From Rhynchopus euleeides (taxonomy: Eukaryota; Euglenozoa; Diplonemea; Diplonemida; Diplonemidae): 64,000 nucleotides of DNA. Location of the stretch: positions 558,001-622,000 of the forward strand of contig OY723320.1 of the NCBI GenBank assembly GCA_963210315.1, read 5' to 3'. Positions within the stretch are counted from its first letter, which is position 1. Each line of letters starts with the position of its first letter. Position numbers and translations under genes: made by a program. Below are positions 54,400-64,000 of the stretch, one piece after another. The notes below the pieces were generated by a model. That model did no database searches. It was not told where the DNA came from and saw only the letters and a list, made by a program, of their open reading frames with translations.

Positions 54400-55547
54400 G
54401 GGGGGGTCAAATGGGGGTGACAAACACGATTTTTCAAAAAACCGGCGCAGAGGCCCCAAAGCCCCCGTAAACCCTCCAAACCCCCCCAGATCGGTCCGGA
54501 AACCCATCGAACCCCACTTTTCCACCATTCCGGGCACCTCAGGTGCCCGAATTGGGGTACCTAAATTTTGTGCCACCGTTTGGTACCGTACAGTGCCACT
54601 GTGTGGGAGGTTGGAAAAGAAAATGCCCCAACACACCACATCTGAGGGTTGCAATGCATGTTGCTTGCCAACCACGTCATCCGGTGGGTGTCAGGCGCTA
54701 TGTAGGTGGCATCAGCCAGGTCTTCGATGTGTTCTGGCTTGTATATGTACCTCCCTGCCTGCGGCACAGGCACTGCCTTTGTCCCCCACACCAGCCACAG
54801 AGAGCGTATTGTACTCGGTCCACGGTTGCTGATTCATTGTGATGCGTTGTATCCTCGAGTGAACGTCACACACTAGTGACACCACCACCCGCCATCCGAG
54901 AGCTGTATTGACTTTGCGCGCTTCCGTTGCATTCACCTCGCCACGCATATTGCACTGTTCAGTACCAGTGCTCTTGGGCCAGGCAAAGTAGACCGCAGCA
55001 AGTACCAATTCTGGCACAATGGGTACCACGACAGCGCACTTCGTGTGTTCCCGGAATGTACAGCTCGTGTTGCAACAGTCGTTGTCAACACATCCCGGTT
55101 GTGGAGCACTGCTGCACAGGAATCACACGACCATCTGGACTTGTTCCGTACCTACAGGCAGCCTCCCGGTGCATGGTGGCAGGGAGGTACATATACAAGC
55201 CAGAACTCATCGAAGACCTGGCTAATGCCACCTACATAGCGCCTGACACCCACCGGATGACGTGGTTGGCAAGCAACATGCATTGCAACCCTCAGATGTG
55301 GTGTGTTGGGGCATTTTCTTTTCCAACCTCCCACACAGTGGCACTGTCCGGTACCAAACGGTGGCACAAAATTTAGGTACCCCAATTCGGGCACCTGAGG
55401 TGCCCGGAATGGTGGAAAAGTGGGGTTCGATGGGTTTCCGGACCGATCTGGGGGGGTTTGGAGGGTTTACGGGGGCTTTGGGGCCTCTGCGCCGGTTTTT
55501 TGAAAAATCGTGTTTGTCCACGTAAAAGGGTGGCATTTGACCCCCCC
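54400..55547 (-). mobile_element. TA-flanked long-TIR element A (1,148 bp)
   Basis: Ends GGGGGGGTCAAATG and CATTTGACCCCCCC; the inverted repeats extend about 360 bp with very few mismatches. TA at 54,398-54,399 and 55,548-55,549. A near-identical element lies at 60,281-61,427, inserted in the opposite orientation. Both contain a ~105-codon frame in the unique centre. Confidence 0.9.
54712..55029 (-). CDS. Hypothetical protein of element A
   Basis: A frame of 105 codons (MVPIVPELVLAAVYFAWPKS ... NMRGEVNATEARKVNTALGW ... ending RTHRRPG) in the unique centre. The counterpart in element B (60,774-61,106) is 110 codons and differs at about six residues; both stop at the same place. The short length, Cys-rich upstream extension and absence of a DDE triad argue against a complete transposase. 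It may be a fragment of one or a chance frame kept by recent duplication. Confidence 0.35.
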   Translation of the reverse strand: MVPIVPELVLAAVYFAWPKSTGTEQCNMRGEVNATEARKVNTALGWRVVVSLVCDVHSRIQRITMNQQPWTEYNTLSVAGVGDKGSACAAGREVHIQARTHRRPG

Positions 55548-55549
55548 TA

Positions 55550-56316
55550 GGCATAGGGTGCGGGCGATTCGCCTATCGCCCTATATTCGCCCAACCGGGT
55601 TCGAGCCCCGATTATCGCGTATCGAATCGCCTTATCGCCCATTATCGCCCGATTATCGCCAAATTATCGCCCAGTATCGCCCGTTTTCTTTCACACTTTC
55701 TGAAGGGGTCTTCAGCTAGTGGTGGTTACCGCTCTACTGACCCTGTGACCTCGTCAACAACTGGGCCAAGACCTAGGATTCTGCATCAGAAATCAGCTTC
55801 TGACCACTGACGTCATGTGGGTGGGTCACTTCCTCGGTCAAAACCCGCGAGGAACTGGGCATTGGCCCAGATCCTGACCTCGCTCAGGACCTGTTCACTC
55901 GCCGTTACTAGGAGCACTCGTGAGCATGAAGCGGGTACACCTTAGTGTTGAAGGAGATGCGTGGTCCTAGTGTAGTCGGTCTGAATGGGAGGAGATGAAC
56001 ACCGTACGTTTGAAATGACTCGTTGCATAGCCCACAGGAAGCTTCACGGCTGATCTGAGACCTGGGGCGGTTCTGACCCTAGTCACAGAGTCATCACCCA
56101 CTGAGAACACTGGAGCAGAGGGCTTGACCTTGGTCAGGAACCGGGTCTTCACTGAGGCAATGACCCACTCACCACCTCAGCAGTGATCTGACGTCCCTGG
56201 CCGCCATTTTGCCCCCAAGAATACGACGGAAAAATTATCGCCCACTTATCGCCTTGACAGAATGGGCGATAATTTTTGCGATTTGGGCGATAACCGAATC
56301 GCCCGCACCCTATGCC
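55550..56316. mobile_element. TA-flanked element D (767 bp), ATCGCCC subterminal repeats
   Basis: Ends GGCATAGGGTGCGGGCGATT and its complement ending CACCCTATGCC. TA at 55,548-55,549 (shared with element A) and 56,317-56,318. Subterminal TTATCGCCC words repeat about eight times on the left and in inverse on the right. The interior has no convincing coding sequence. The first six bases GGCATA are shared with E5. Confidence 0.85.
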
Positions 56317-56318
56317 TA

Positions 56319-56928
56319 GGGGGGGGGGGGTGAAACGATCTCGCGATCCGGCCTCGTCCGGCAGCTCCAAGGCCTCCTCTAGCCCCACTGCTAGTGAAGA
56401 AGCGCTGCACCGCAAGCGAGACGCGCGCCCAGTTTTCGGAAGAAGAAATGCAAGAAGGGAGGGAGGGGGGGCACAGCGTACGAATGTATGTCCCGGAAGG
56501 GTACAGCGTATGCACGGCGTACGTACGTACCGGAAGTTGCTTCTCACTGCTGCTCCAGAAGTCCTGCTCACCCCCCCCCCCCGCACCACTTGCTTTGCCT
56601 CCGCTCTCGAAAACCATACCCCCTCTACCCCTTTCGACGGCACCACGCGGCAGATACAGCTTCACCTGCGCCTCCGACGCCTGCACCGCCAACACCGTCA
56701 CCTCCAACTGCTTCACACCCTCCCGTTGTGCATCGATCCGCCTTGCACAGCATATCTGATGTGGTGACTACAAAAAAATGACTAACATTGCAAGAACGTA
56801 CTGGGCGACTTGCCTTTCCATTCACTCTCTCGACAATCAAACCCCCCCGACCCCCCCTCCCCTGCGCCACACACACCCTCGCCAACGCCAACTCGACAGG
56901 AGCAGCTCCCTCCTCCCCCGGCTCAAGC
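56319..56928. promoter_or_regulatory. Upstream region of the adenylyl cyclase gene
   Basis: Begins with a 12-G run and includes the dispersed module TTGCCTTTCCATTCACTCTC at about 56,810. The cyclase frame is open from 56,788, so an upstream coding exon or a non-ATG extension cannot be excluded. Confidence 0.35.
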
Positions 56929-59139
56929 ATGCTCCTGAAGCGGCTTGTTCGGGGAGCATTGCCGGATGGCATTGTGGCATCCGACACCCACCGGGATCGG
57001 AAACACCGAATGCTGGTGTGGCACACGTCCTCCTTGGCGCTTGCCCTGGTCACGCTGTTTATCGCTGTCGCGAACGGCGCGATGCGGCACCTCTATATGA
57101 CAATCTCCATGTCGATCATCGCAGGCGTTGCTGTGTGCAGCCTGCTCGCAATCCGCTGCTGCCACCCCGTCTCCAACACGCTCGTCCTCCTCCCGATGTG
57201 GGGCTACACGCTGGGCATCGTGATATGCGACATCTACAACGCATCGAAGGATGTGACGCGCGTCTGGCCCATCCTCATCGTCTTCATGGACCTCCTCCTC
57301 GTCTTCCGGGTCAACGAATTCCACACTCGCTTCTTCATGGGGGCGATCGCGGCATATCTCCTGGCAGTGCAGTGCGAATACGTCTTTGGATACGGCCTCT
57401 TCGACCTCCCCGGAACCCCATCCCAGTCGATGCGTTGGTCTGGAAAATGCGACTGCGGGCAGCTCCCCTGCGGCGTGACGCTCTGGTCGGGGTTGCTGTT
57501 GGCTGCCGGGCAGCTTTTTATTTTCCTGATGGACTTCTCCTTCACGCGCGGGTTTGCCAACCAGGTGCTGCAGGAGAAGGGCAAAATGGAGGCCGCAATC
57601 CAGGCCGCAAACAGCATCTCCGGGCACCTCGCAGACTTCGACCTGGATGCGGCAGCTGAAACCCTGGAGGAATCCCGCGCGCAGCTCCCCCCCGAGCTGG
57701 AGGCGACCCTCCTCGCGATACTGCAGAACCTCCGGAGGTACCGCCCCTACATCCCCGACGCCGTATTCCAGCAGAGCTCGCCGGAACTCAGCTGCGGCCC
57801 GTCTGCTCCCCCCGGGGCATCTGGGAGTGCCGCGCTGGTCTTCACCGACATTAAAGGCTCCACCGCGCTGTGGGAGTCGGCCCCCGAGGCGATGAAGCGA
57901 TCCCTCAAAATACACAACCAGACCATCCGCAGCGTGATACGCTCCCACGAGGGCTATGAGGTGAAAACCATCGGGGATGCCTTCATGGTCGCCTTCTCCG
58001 ACGCAACCCACGCCGCAAACTTTGCGCTCTCCGTGCAGGACAGCCTTCTCCGTGCCCCGTGGCCCCCGGGCCTCCTCCACCTCCCCCAGTGCGCCAGGGA
58101 CACCTCCGGGCTCTGGGGTGGCATCACGGTGCGCATTGGAGTCAACTCCGGCTGCATCGCCTCGGAGGAAAACGAGCTGACGGGCAGGATGGACTACTTC
58201 GGGCACCCCGTCAACACCGCTGCCAGGCTGGAGGGGAAGTGCCCCCCAGGGTGTGTCGCCCTCCCGGCATCGCTCTACGCGCAGATCGAGCGTGAAGGGG
58301 TGCTCAGCCCACACGCCTGCAAGCCGCTGGGCGCGCTGAGCCTCGCCGGCGTCGCGGACCCCCTCCCTGCAGTGTGCATCGCCCCGGAGTCCCTCGCCGC
58401 GCGCTGCTCCTCCAGGCGGCACGCAGCTGACTGCAGCAGGCTGCCCCCCCAGGTCCTGCCTGAGGACACCCTCCTCTCCTGCAGCCTCCCCCTGGCGCTG
58501 ACGCGCTGCCCTCCACTCACCGCCGCAGCCGCCTCCATCGCGCAGGGCCTGACGGAGACCCCATGCGCCACGCTGGCTGCGGTGCGGATTGCCTGCGAAG
58601 GCCATGCGGGCCTCCTGGCGACAGAGAGGGTCAACGCGGTGCTGGCGACCCTGCTGACCGCGGCGGGGCGGACCGACGGGACGCCTGGATCGCTGCTGGG
58701 TGCGGTGATGACGGTTGGGTGGAATGCAGGGGCAGTGGGGTGCTGGGCGCACATCGAGGCGTCGCTGAAATTCGCTACCCTCTGTGCGGCTCCCAGAGGG
58801 AGCCTGCTGCCCTTCAGCGTCGGGCTGAGCAGCGGCAGCGTCACCACAGGCAACGTCGGCACCTCGGGGCAGAAGTTTATGATGGTTGCGGGGGCCTGCG
58901 TCGACACTGCGGTGGAGCTGTCCACAGCAGCCCAGTCTGCTCCTGCCTACGGGTATTACGTCCCGCTAACCGATGCGGCTGACCTGCAGGCGCGGCAGCT
59001 CTCGCATGCAGGCAATGGGTGTGGCATCCTGCGGGACCCCTCTGCAGGCGAGGGGGACGGAGCGGGGGACAGCGTTGCGACGGCGGCGGCGGCTGCGGGG
59101 CGGAGGCTGTACACACTGCGCCCGGTGCAGGGCGACAAG
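56929..59139 (+). CDS. Putative membrane adenylyl cyclase (class III)
   Basis: From ATG 56,929 the frame gives 737 residues to a likely donor AAG|GTGGGT at 59,139/59,140; read through, it would end at TGA 59,259 after Gly/Arg-rich sequence typical of an intron. Six membrane segments fall at about 33-50, 57-75, 83-102, 112-127, 134-153 and 186-203, with a helical linker to LRRYRPYIP (268-276). The cyclase domain (about 303-455) keeps the metal aspartates D307 (FTDIKGST) and D350 (KTIGDAF), the adenine-selective pair K346 and D422, and transition-state N429/R433 (VNTAARLE). Conversion of ATP to cAMP at a membrane is therefore predicted. Residues about 560-730 form a second, degenerate cyclase-like domain (FSVGLSSGSVTTGNVGTSG). 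The paralogue at 14,684-16,348 has only the degenerate kind. The 3' exon was not found; a (CA)n-AG acceptor lies at 59,402. Confidence 0.85.
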
Positions 59140-60280
59140 GTGGGTGGTGGTGGCTGTGGGGAGCCGCCGATGTGGTGGGGCTCTGAGAGCCTTGTTCGGT
59201 CACGGAGGGGGATGGAGGGGGTTGGTGGTGGTGGCATGAATTCCAGCAGAAATGGGTGAAGAGAAGGGGGGGGGGGGTGAGAGAGAGGGAGAAGGAGAGG
59301 GAGGGTGGGATCGATTCTTTTCGCTCGCTCCCTCTCTGTCTTGTCTCTTTCCCTGTGATTTTGCCTGGTTCTTCTGCTTCCCACTGCCACACACACACAC
59401 AGGCGACCCCGCGCCCCCCTCTTCCCGAAGTTTTTGTGATGAGGAAACCCCTGCTGGAAAAAGAAAATACTTCCCCCGATCGCGAAACCATTTCCTCTCT
59501 TCCCGCACGTTTTATAGCAATCAAACCGCCCGTTTTGCCCCCCCCCCCCCCGAACCCACTCACCCCGCGCCCCCTTCCCGGGAGGTGGCCTTTTGTTGTG
59601 AGGGAACGCGCCGTGGGGGGGGGGGGGGGGCTCTGTCGTGAAAACCTAGCCCCCCCCCCAATGAACGTTATTGCAATCAACAGGCCCCTTTGCCCCCACC
59701 CCCAGGAACTAAACGGGGAACAACAACGCTTGATTTCTATTCCGTACCCACCAACACCCCGCCCAACCCCCCTCTCAGTAACTAAACGATCACTCGAAAT
59801 TATAGTGTAATCGCTCGTGGCCACTCATTGGCACATCACCTGTTTTGTCCACTCGTCAACTTACCTGTTATCTCGTTCAATCGTGCGCCCTGTGAGTCAG
59901 CTTTTGGCGTGTGGGGGCGGATGAGGTCTTCGCTCCGAGCTGAGAACGGTGCGTTATTTTTGGTGCAGCCATTCCTCCTCTTCAAGCCTTGGAGGAAGGA
60001 AGAAAAAAATCAAAACAAAAAAAAGGAAAAGTGGCAGAAAAAAAAACGCCAAAAAGAACCCGCATCGAATACCTGCCGGTAGCGAATGATCCAGCGATAC
60101 CCCCTCCCTCCCCCCTTGCCCCGTATGTTTGTGAGGCACACAGGTCACCTGTCTGCCGGGCACCCTCCCAGCCCCCCCAATGCAGTGACTACAATGTAAG
60201 GACACGCATTGCAAGAGGGTGCTGGGTGAATTGCCTTACGTTCACTCTCGACCCTCAAACGCCCCTTGCCCCCCCCCCTA
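59140..60280. other. Probable intron / intergenic; no further exon recognised
   Basis: G and C runs, (CA)n ending in CAG at 59,402, and A-rich sequence at 60,000-60,060. The expected C-terminal cyclase motif (a counterpart of GEWMYHIGK) was not found here. One dispersed module (GAATTGCCTTACGTTCACTC) is at 60,220. Confidence 0.4.
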
Positions 60281-61427
60281 GGGGGGGTCAAATGGGGGTG
60301 ACAAACACGATTTTTCAAAAAACCGGCGCAGAGGCCCCAAAGCCCCCGTAAACCCTCCAAACCCCCCCCAGATCGGTCCGGAAACCCATCGAACCCCACT
60401 TTTCCACCATTCCGGGCACCTCAGGTGCCCGAATTGGGGTACCTAAATTTTGTGCCACCGTTTGGTACCGTACAGTGCCACTGTGTGGGAGGTTGGAAAA
60501 GAAAATGCCCCAACACACCACATCTGAGGGTTGCAATGCATGTTGCTTGCCAACCACGTCATCCGGTGGGTGTCAGGCGCTATGTAGGTGGCATTAGCCA
60601 GGTCTTCGATGTGTTCTGGCTTGTATATATACCTCCCTGCCACCATGCACCGGGAGGCTGCCTGTAGGTACGGAACAGTCCAGATGGTCGTGTGATTCCT
60701 GTGCAGCAGTGCTCCACAACCGGGATGTGTTGACAACGACTGTTGCAACACGAGCTGTACATTCCGGGAACACATGAAGTGCGCTGTCGTGGTACCCATT
60801 GTGCCAGAATTGGTAGTTGCTGCGGTCTACTTTGCCTGGCCCAAGAGCACTGGTACTGAACGGTGCAATATGCGTGGCGAGGTGAATACAACGGAAGCGC
60901 GCAAAGTCAATACAGCTCTCGGATGGCGGGTGGTGGTGCCACTAGTGTGTGACGTTCACTCGAGGATACAACGCATCACAATGAATCAGCAACCGTGGAC
61001 CGAGTACAATACGCTCTCTGTGGCTGGTGTGGGGGACAAAGGCAGTGCCTGTGCCGCAGGCAGGGAGGTATATATACAAGCCAGAACACATCGAAGACCT
61101 GGCTAATGCCACCTACATAGCGCCTGACACCCACCGGATGACGTGGTTGGCAAGCAACATGCATTGCAACCCTCAGATGTGGTGTGTTGGGGCATTTTCT
61201 TTTCCAACCTCCCACACAGTGGCACTGTACGGTACCAAACGGTGGCACAAAATTTAGGTACCCCAATTCGGGCACCTGAGGTGCCCGGAATGGTGGAAAA
61301 GTGGGGTTCGATGGGTTTCCGGACCGATCTGGGGGGGTTTGGAGGGTTTACGGGGGCTTTGGGGCCTCTGCGCCGGTTTTTTGAAAAATCGTGTTTGTCC
61401 ACGTAAAAGGGTGGCATTTGACCCCCC
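60281..61427 (+). mobile_element. TA-flanked long-TIR element B (1,147 bp)
   Basis: Near-identical to element A but in the opposite orientation. TA at 60,279-60,280 and 61,428-61,429. Left context is a C run, right context a C run. The central 110-codon frame is at 60,774-61,106. Confidence 0.9.
60774..61106 (+). CDS. Hypothetical protein of element B
   Basis: MKCAVVVPIVPELVVAAVYF ... RTHRRPG, 110 codons, with an open Cys-rich extension upstream (GCVDNDCCNTSCTFREH). See the counterpart in element A; the family was not recognised. Confidence 0.35.
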   Translation: MKCAVVVPIVPELVVAAVYFAWPKSTGTERCNMRGEVNTTEARKVNTALGWRVVVPLVCDVHSRIQRITMNQQPWTEYNTLSVAGVGDKGSACAAGREVYIQARTHRRPG

Positions 61428-61429
61428 TA

Positions 61430-62290
61430 CCCCCCCCCCCCCCCCTTCCCCCAGCCACCCCCCCCCCACTGGGGGTTCTTTTGAATAGCACATCGTCATT
61501 CTCCCCTTCTTTCGCGTTCTCTCATGTGGGTCGCTGCGCTGCCTTGTCAGGGCCATGCGTTTGCTGACCCGCGCGTGCGTACGCCATCGCCCACTGCCGT
61601 ATCCTATGGTGGCTGGTCAGGGTTTTGACCAGGCCTGTTCCTGGTCAAAAAAAAGGGTTGTCGACTAGGGGAGGCGGACAGAGAAAATTTCTAGCACAAA
61701 AACCACTTTTTCAACAAACACCTTCTCCGGCCTGTACCAACCCCCCATATGGTCTTTTTGGGGTCCGAGAGGACCGTCTTTAACTCTCTTCATGACTTAA
61801 ATGCTCGCCGTTTGCATTTAAATCCGTAAAATCGTAGTTTCCTCCCAAGCTAGCCGGGATACCTTTTCGACAAAGCCGATTTCCTGAAAACCCCATATTG
61901 GGCCCCAGGCAGGCGCCTCGAATGCGCCCCAGGACCCCTGATCCACGTTTTGGACACCTATAGGGTGAAGACGGTCACAAATGACCCCATACGGGCTTCT
62001 GGGGGCCTCGCAAAGGGGGTTTTTCGCCTCTTTTCAGTGAAGACGCCCCCACAGAGACCGTCTTCATGACTGTGTCTGCCAGGGGAGTGACCCTGTTTCC
62101 ACAGAACGGGCTGGAAGAGAGCTAGCCTGTGGGACCTGGGTTCTGACCTAGCTCGGGGAAGACAGTCTTCCACTGCCCGAAAACGCCACAGACACACTTC
62201 CTGTGTTGTTCCTTGGGCTGTTGTGGCTGAAGACAGTCCCCCAGAGACCGTCTTCACCGAATAGGTTCGGGGCCTCGACTTGCTTCCCTC
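61430..62290. other. No gene seen; GACCGTCTTC words
   Basis: The word AGAGACCGTCTTC or its complement recurs at about 61,771, 61,967, 62,055 and 62,246 in both orientations, suggesting ends of small decayed elements. Otherwise there are only short frames. Confidence 0.5.
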
Positions 62291-62299
62291 AGAGGTTGC

Positions 62300-63205
62300 C
62301 TATCTCTACGAGATTCCCCCGATATTTTCCTCATCTCTACGAGATTCCCCCGGTATTTTCCCGGTCTCTACGAGATTCCCCCGATATTTTCCCCATCTCT
62401 ACGAGATTCCCCCGGTATTTCCCCAATCTCTACGAGATTCCCCCGATATTTTCCCCATCTCTACGAGATTCCCCCGGTATTTTCCCGGTGTCGACGAGAT
62501 TCCCCCGGTATTTTCCCAATCTCTACGAGATTCCCCCGATAATTTCCCCATCTCTACGAGATTCCCCCGATATTTTCTCCATCTCTACGAGATTCCCCCG
62601 ATATTTTCCCGGTGTCTACGAGATTCCCCCGATATTTTCCCCATCTCTACGAGATTCCCCCGGTATTTTCCCGGTGTCTACGAGATTCCCCCGATATTTT
62701 CCCCATCTCTACGAGATTCCCCCGGTATTTTCCCGGCCTCTACGAGATTCCCCCGTCACTTTCCCCTCACCACAGAGATTCCCCCGATATTCTCCCCTCA
62801 CCACAGAGATTCCCCCGATATTTTCCCCATCTCTACGAGATTCCCCCGTATTTTCCCGGTGTCTACGAGATTCCCCCGATATTTTCCCCATCTCTACGAG
62901 ATTCCCCCGGTATTTTCCCGGTCTCTACGAGATTCCCCCGTCACTTTCCCCTCACCACAGAGATTCCCCCGATATTTTCCCCTCACCACAGAGATTCCGC
63001 AGTCAGTTTCCCCTCACCACAGAGATTCCCCCGATATTCTCCCCTCACCACAGAGATTCCCCCGATATTTTCCCCATCTCTACGAGATTCCCCCGGTATT
63101 TTCCCAATCTCTACGAGATTCCCCCGATATTTTCCCCTCACCACAGAGATTCCCCCGATATTTTCCCCTCACCACAGAGATTCCCCCGATATTATCCCCT
63201 CACCA
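62300..63205 (+). repeat. 31-bp satellite, left arm (about 29 units)
   Basis: Units of about 31 bp: ATCTCTACGAGATTCCCCCG then ATATTTTCCCC, with a second variant CTCACCACAGAGATTCCCCC that becomes dominant toward the centre. Frames through it are by-products. Confidence 0.9.
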
Positions 63206-63216
63206 GTGGTGAGGGG
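63196..63216. repeat. Palindromic centre of the 31-bp satellite
   Basis: CCCCTCACCA-G-TGGTGAGGGG, perfect, with one central base. The array reverses direction here. Confidence 0.95.
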
Positions 63217-64000
63217 AAAATGTCGGGGGAATCTCTGTGGTGAGGGGAAAATATCGGGGGAATCTCTGTGGTGAGGGGAAAGTATCGGGGGAATCTCTGT
63301 GGTGAGGGGAAAGTTTCGGGGGAATCTCTGTGGTGAGGGGAAAATATCGGGGGAATCTCTGTGGTGAGGGGAGAATATCGGGGGAATCTCTGTGGTGAGG
63401 GGAAAGTATCGGGGGAATCTCTGTGGTGAGGGGAGAATATCGGGGGAATCTCTGTGGTGAGGGGAAAGTATCGGGGGAATCTCTGTGGTGAGGGGAAAAT
63501 ATCGGGGGAATCTCTGTGGTGAGGGGAGAATATCGGGGGAATCTCTGTGGTGAGGGGAAAGTTTCGGGGGAATCTCTGTGGTGAGGGGAAAGTATCGGGG
63601 GAATCTCTGTGGTGAGGGGAAAATATCGGGGGAATCTCTGTGGTGAGGGGAAAGTTTCGGGGGAATCTCTGTGGTGAGGGGAAAGTATCGGGGGAATCTC
63701 TGTGGTGAGGGGAAAATATTGGGGGAATCTCTGTGGTGAGGGGAAAATATCGGGGGAATCTCTGTGGTGAGGGGAAAGTATCGGGGGAATCTCTGTGGTG
63801 AGGGGAAAATATCGGGGGAATCTCTGTGGTGAGGGGAAAATATCGGGGGAATCTCTGTGGTGAGGGGAAAGTTTCGGGGGAATCTCTGTGGTGAGGGGAA
63901 AGTATCGGGGGAATCTCTGTGGTGAGGGGAAAATATCGGGGGAATCTCTGTGGTGAGGGGAAAATATCGGGGGAATCTCTGTGGTGAGGGGAAAATATCG
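63207..64000 (-). repeat. 31-bp satellite, right arm, inverted (continues past window)
   Basis: About 25 units reading GTGGTGAGGGGAAAATATCG then GGGGAATCTCT. Only the CACAGAG-type variant is present, and the units are far more uniform than in the left arm (differences mainly AAAATAT / AAAGTAT / AAAGTTT / AGAATAT). Confidence 0.95.

Noticed and set aside
55590-55620. tRNA-like T-arm GGGTTCGAGCCCC
   Set aside because: No matching acceptor or D-arm; it lies in the terminal region of element D, rich in ATCGCCC repeats.
56923-58752. 609-codon minus-strand frame opposite the adenylyl cyclase
   Set aside because: It mirrors GC-rich third codon positions of the real gene; composition is Arg/Gly/His-biased with no domain.
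62203-63274. 220-346-codon frames in the 31-bp satellite
   Set aside because: Open in all three plus frames; repeat by-products.
1-64000. LTR retrotransposons, LINEs, Polintons or viral fragments
   Set aside because: No reverse transcriptase, integrase, protease, capsid or polymerase motifs and no LTR pairs with the usual features were seen; the repeats here are TIR elements, MITEs and satellites.

Overview
The window looks like nuclear DNA of a unicellular eukaryote, most likely an alga or related protist. The evidence is GC-rich coding exons interrupted by GT-AG introns (about 50 to 300 bp), a GT77-type glycosyltransferase resembling XEG113 of plants and green algae, multi-pass cyclase proteins of protist type, and very dense DNA-transposon and satellite content. 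No rRNA, tRNA, CRISPR or operon-like organisation was seen. One run of 200 N lies at 14,484-14,683, so this is a scaffold with at least one join. The lineage cannot be fixed further from sequence alone.

Recognisable host genes are few. (1) A putative adenylyl cyclase at 56,929-59,139 (+): six membrane segments, then a class III cyclase domain with its metal, purine and transition-state residues, then a degenerate second domain. (2) A paralogue at 14,684-16,348 (-) with the same membrane part but a cyclase domain lacking key catalytic residues; it runs into the gap, and a copy of its C-terminus sits at 17,201-17,683. (3) A GT77-like arabinosyl/galactosyltransferase at 44,529-46,292 (+). (4) A three-exon gene at 39,357-40,733 (+) resembling POLR2M/Gdown1, an RNA polymerase II-associated factor. 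(5) Several proteins of unknown function, including a three-copy family (gene X) with a SAP-like C-terminus at 13,917, 28,960 and 47,735.

Most of the rest is mobile or repetitive. 0-5.4 kb: dispersed repeats, a 627-bp element built of a 10-bp minisatellite, and several 109-bp MITEs with 3-bp target duplications. 5.4-14.5 kb and 20.9-29.5 kb: two copies of a ~9 kb block (more than 7 kb of it apparently identical), each holding 41-bp satellite arrays that switch orientation and two forms of a small element L, one with and one without a 495-bp in-frame segment. 30-34 kb: a (TCCC)n tract and short dispersed repeats. 42.2-44.1 kb: a decayed 1.9-kb element whose ends match a 208-bp MITE inserted in gene X copy 3. 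51.7-61.4 kb: five TA-flanked elements in C-run/TA/G-run contexts, two pairs of which abut and share a single TA. 62.3-64 kb: a 31-bp satellite arranged head to head around a perfect palindrome.

Several insertions can be proved inside the window because an uninterrupted copy of the target is also present. This gives exact ends and target duplications for at least four element families. No LTR retrotransposon, LINE, Polinton or viral gene was recognised.
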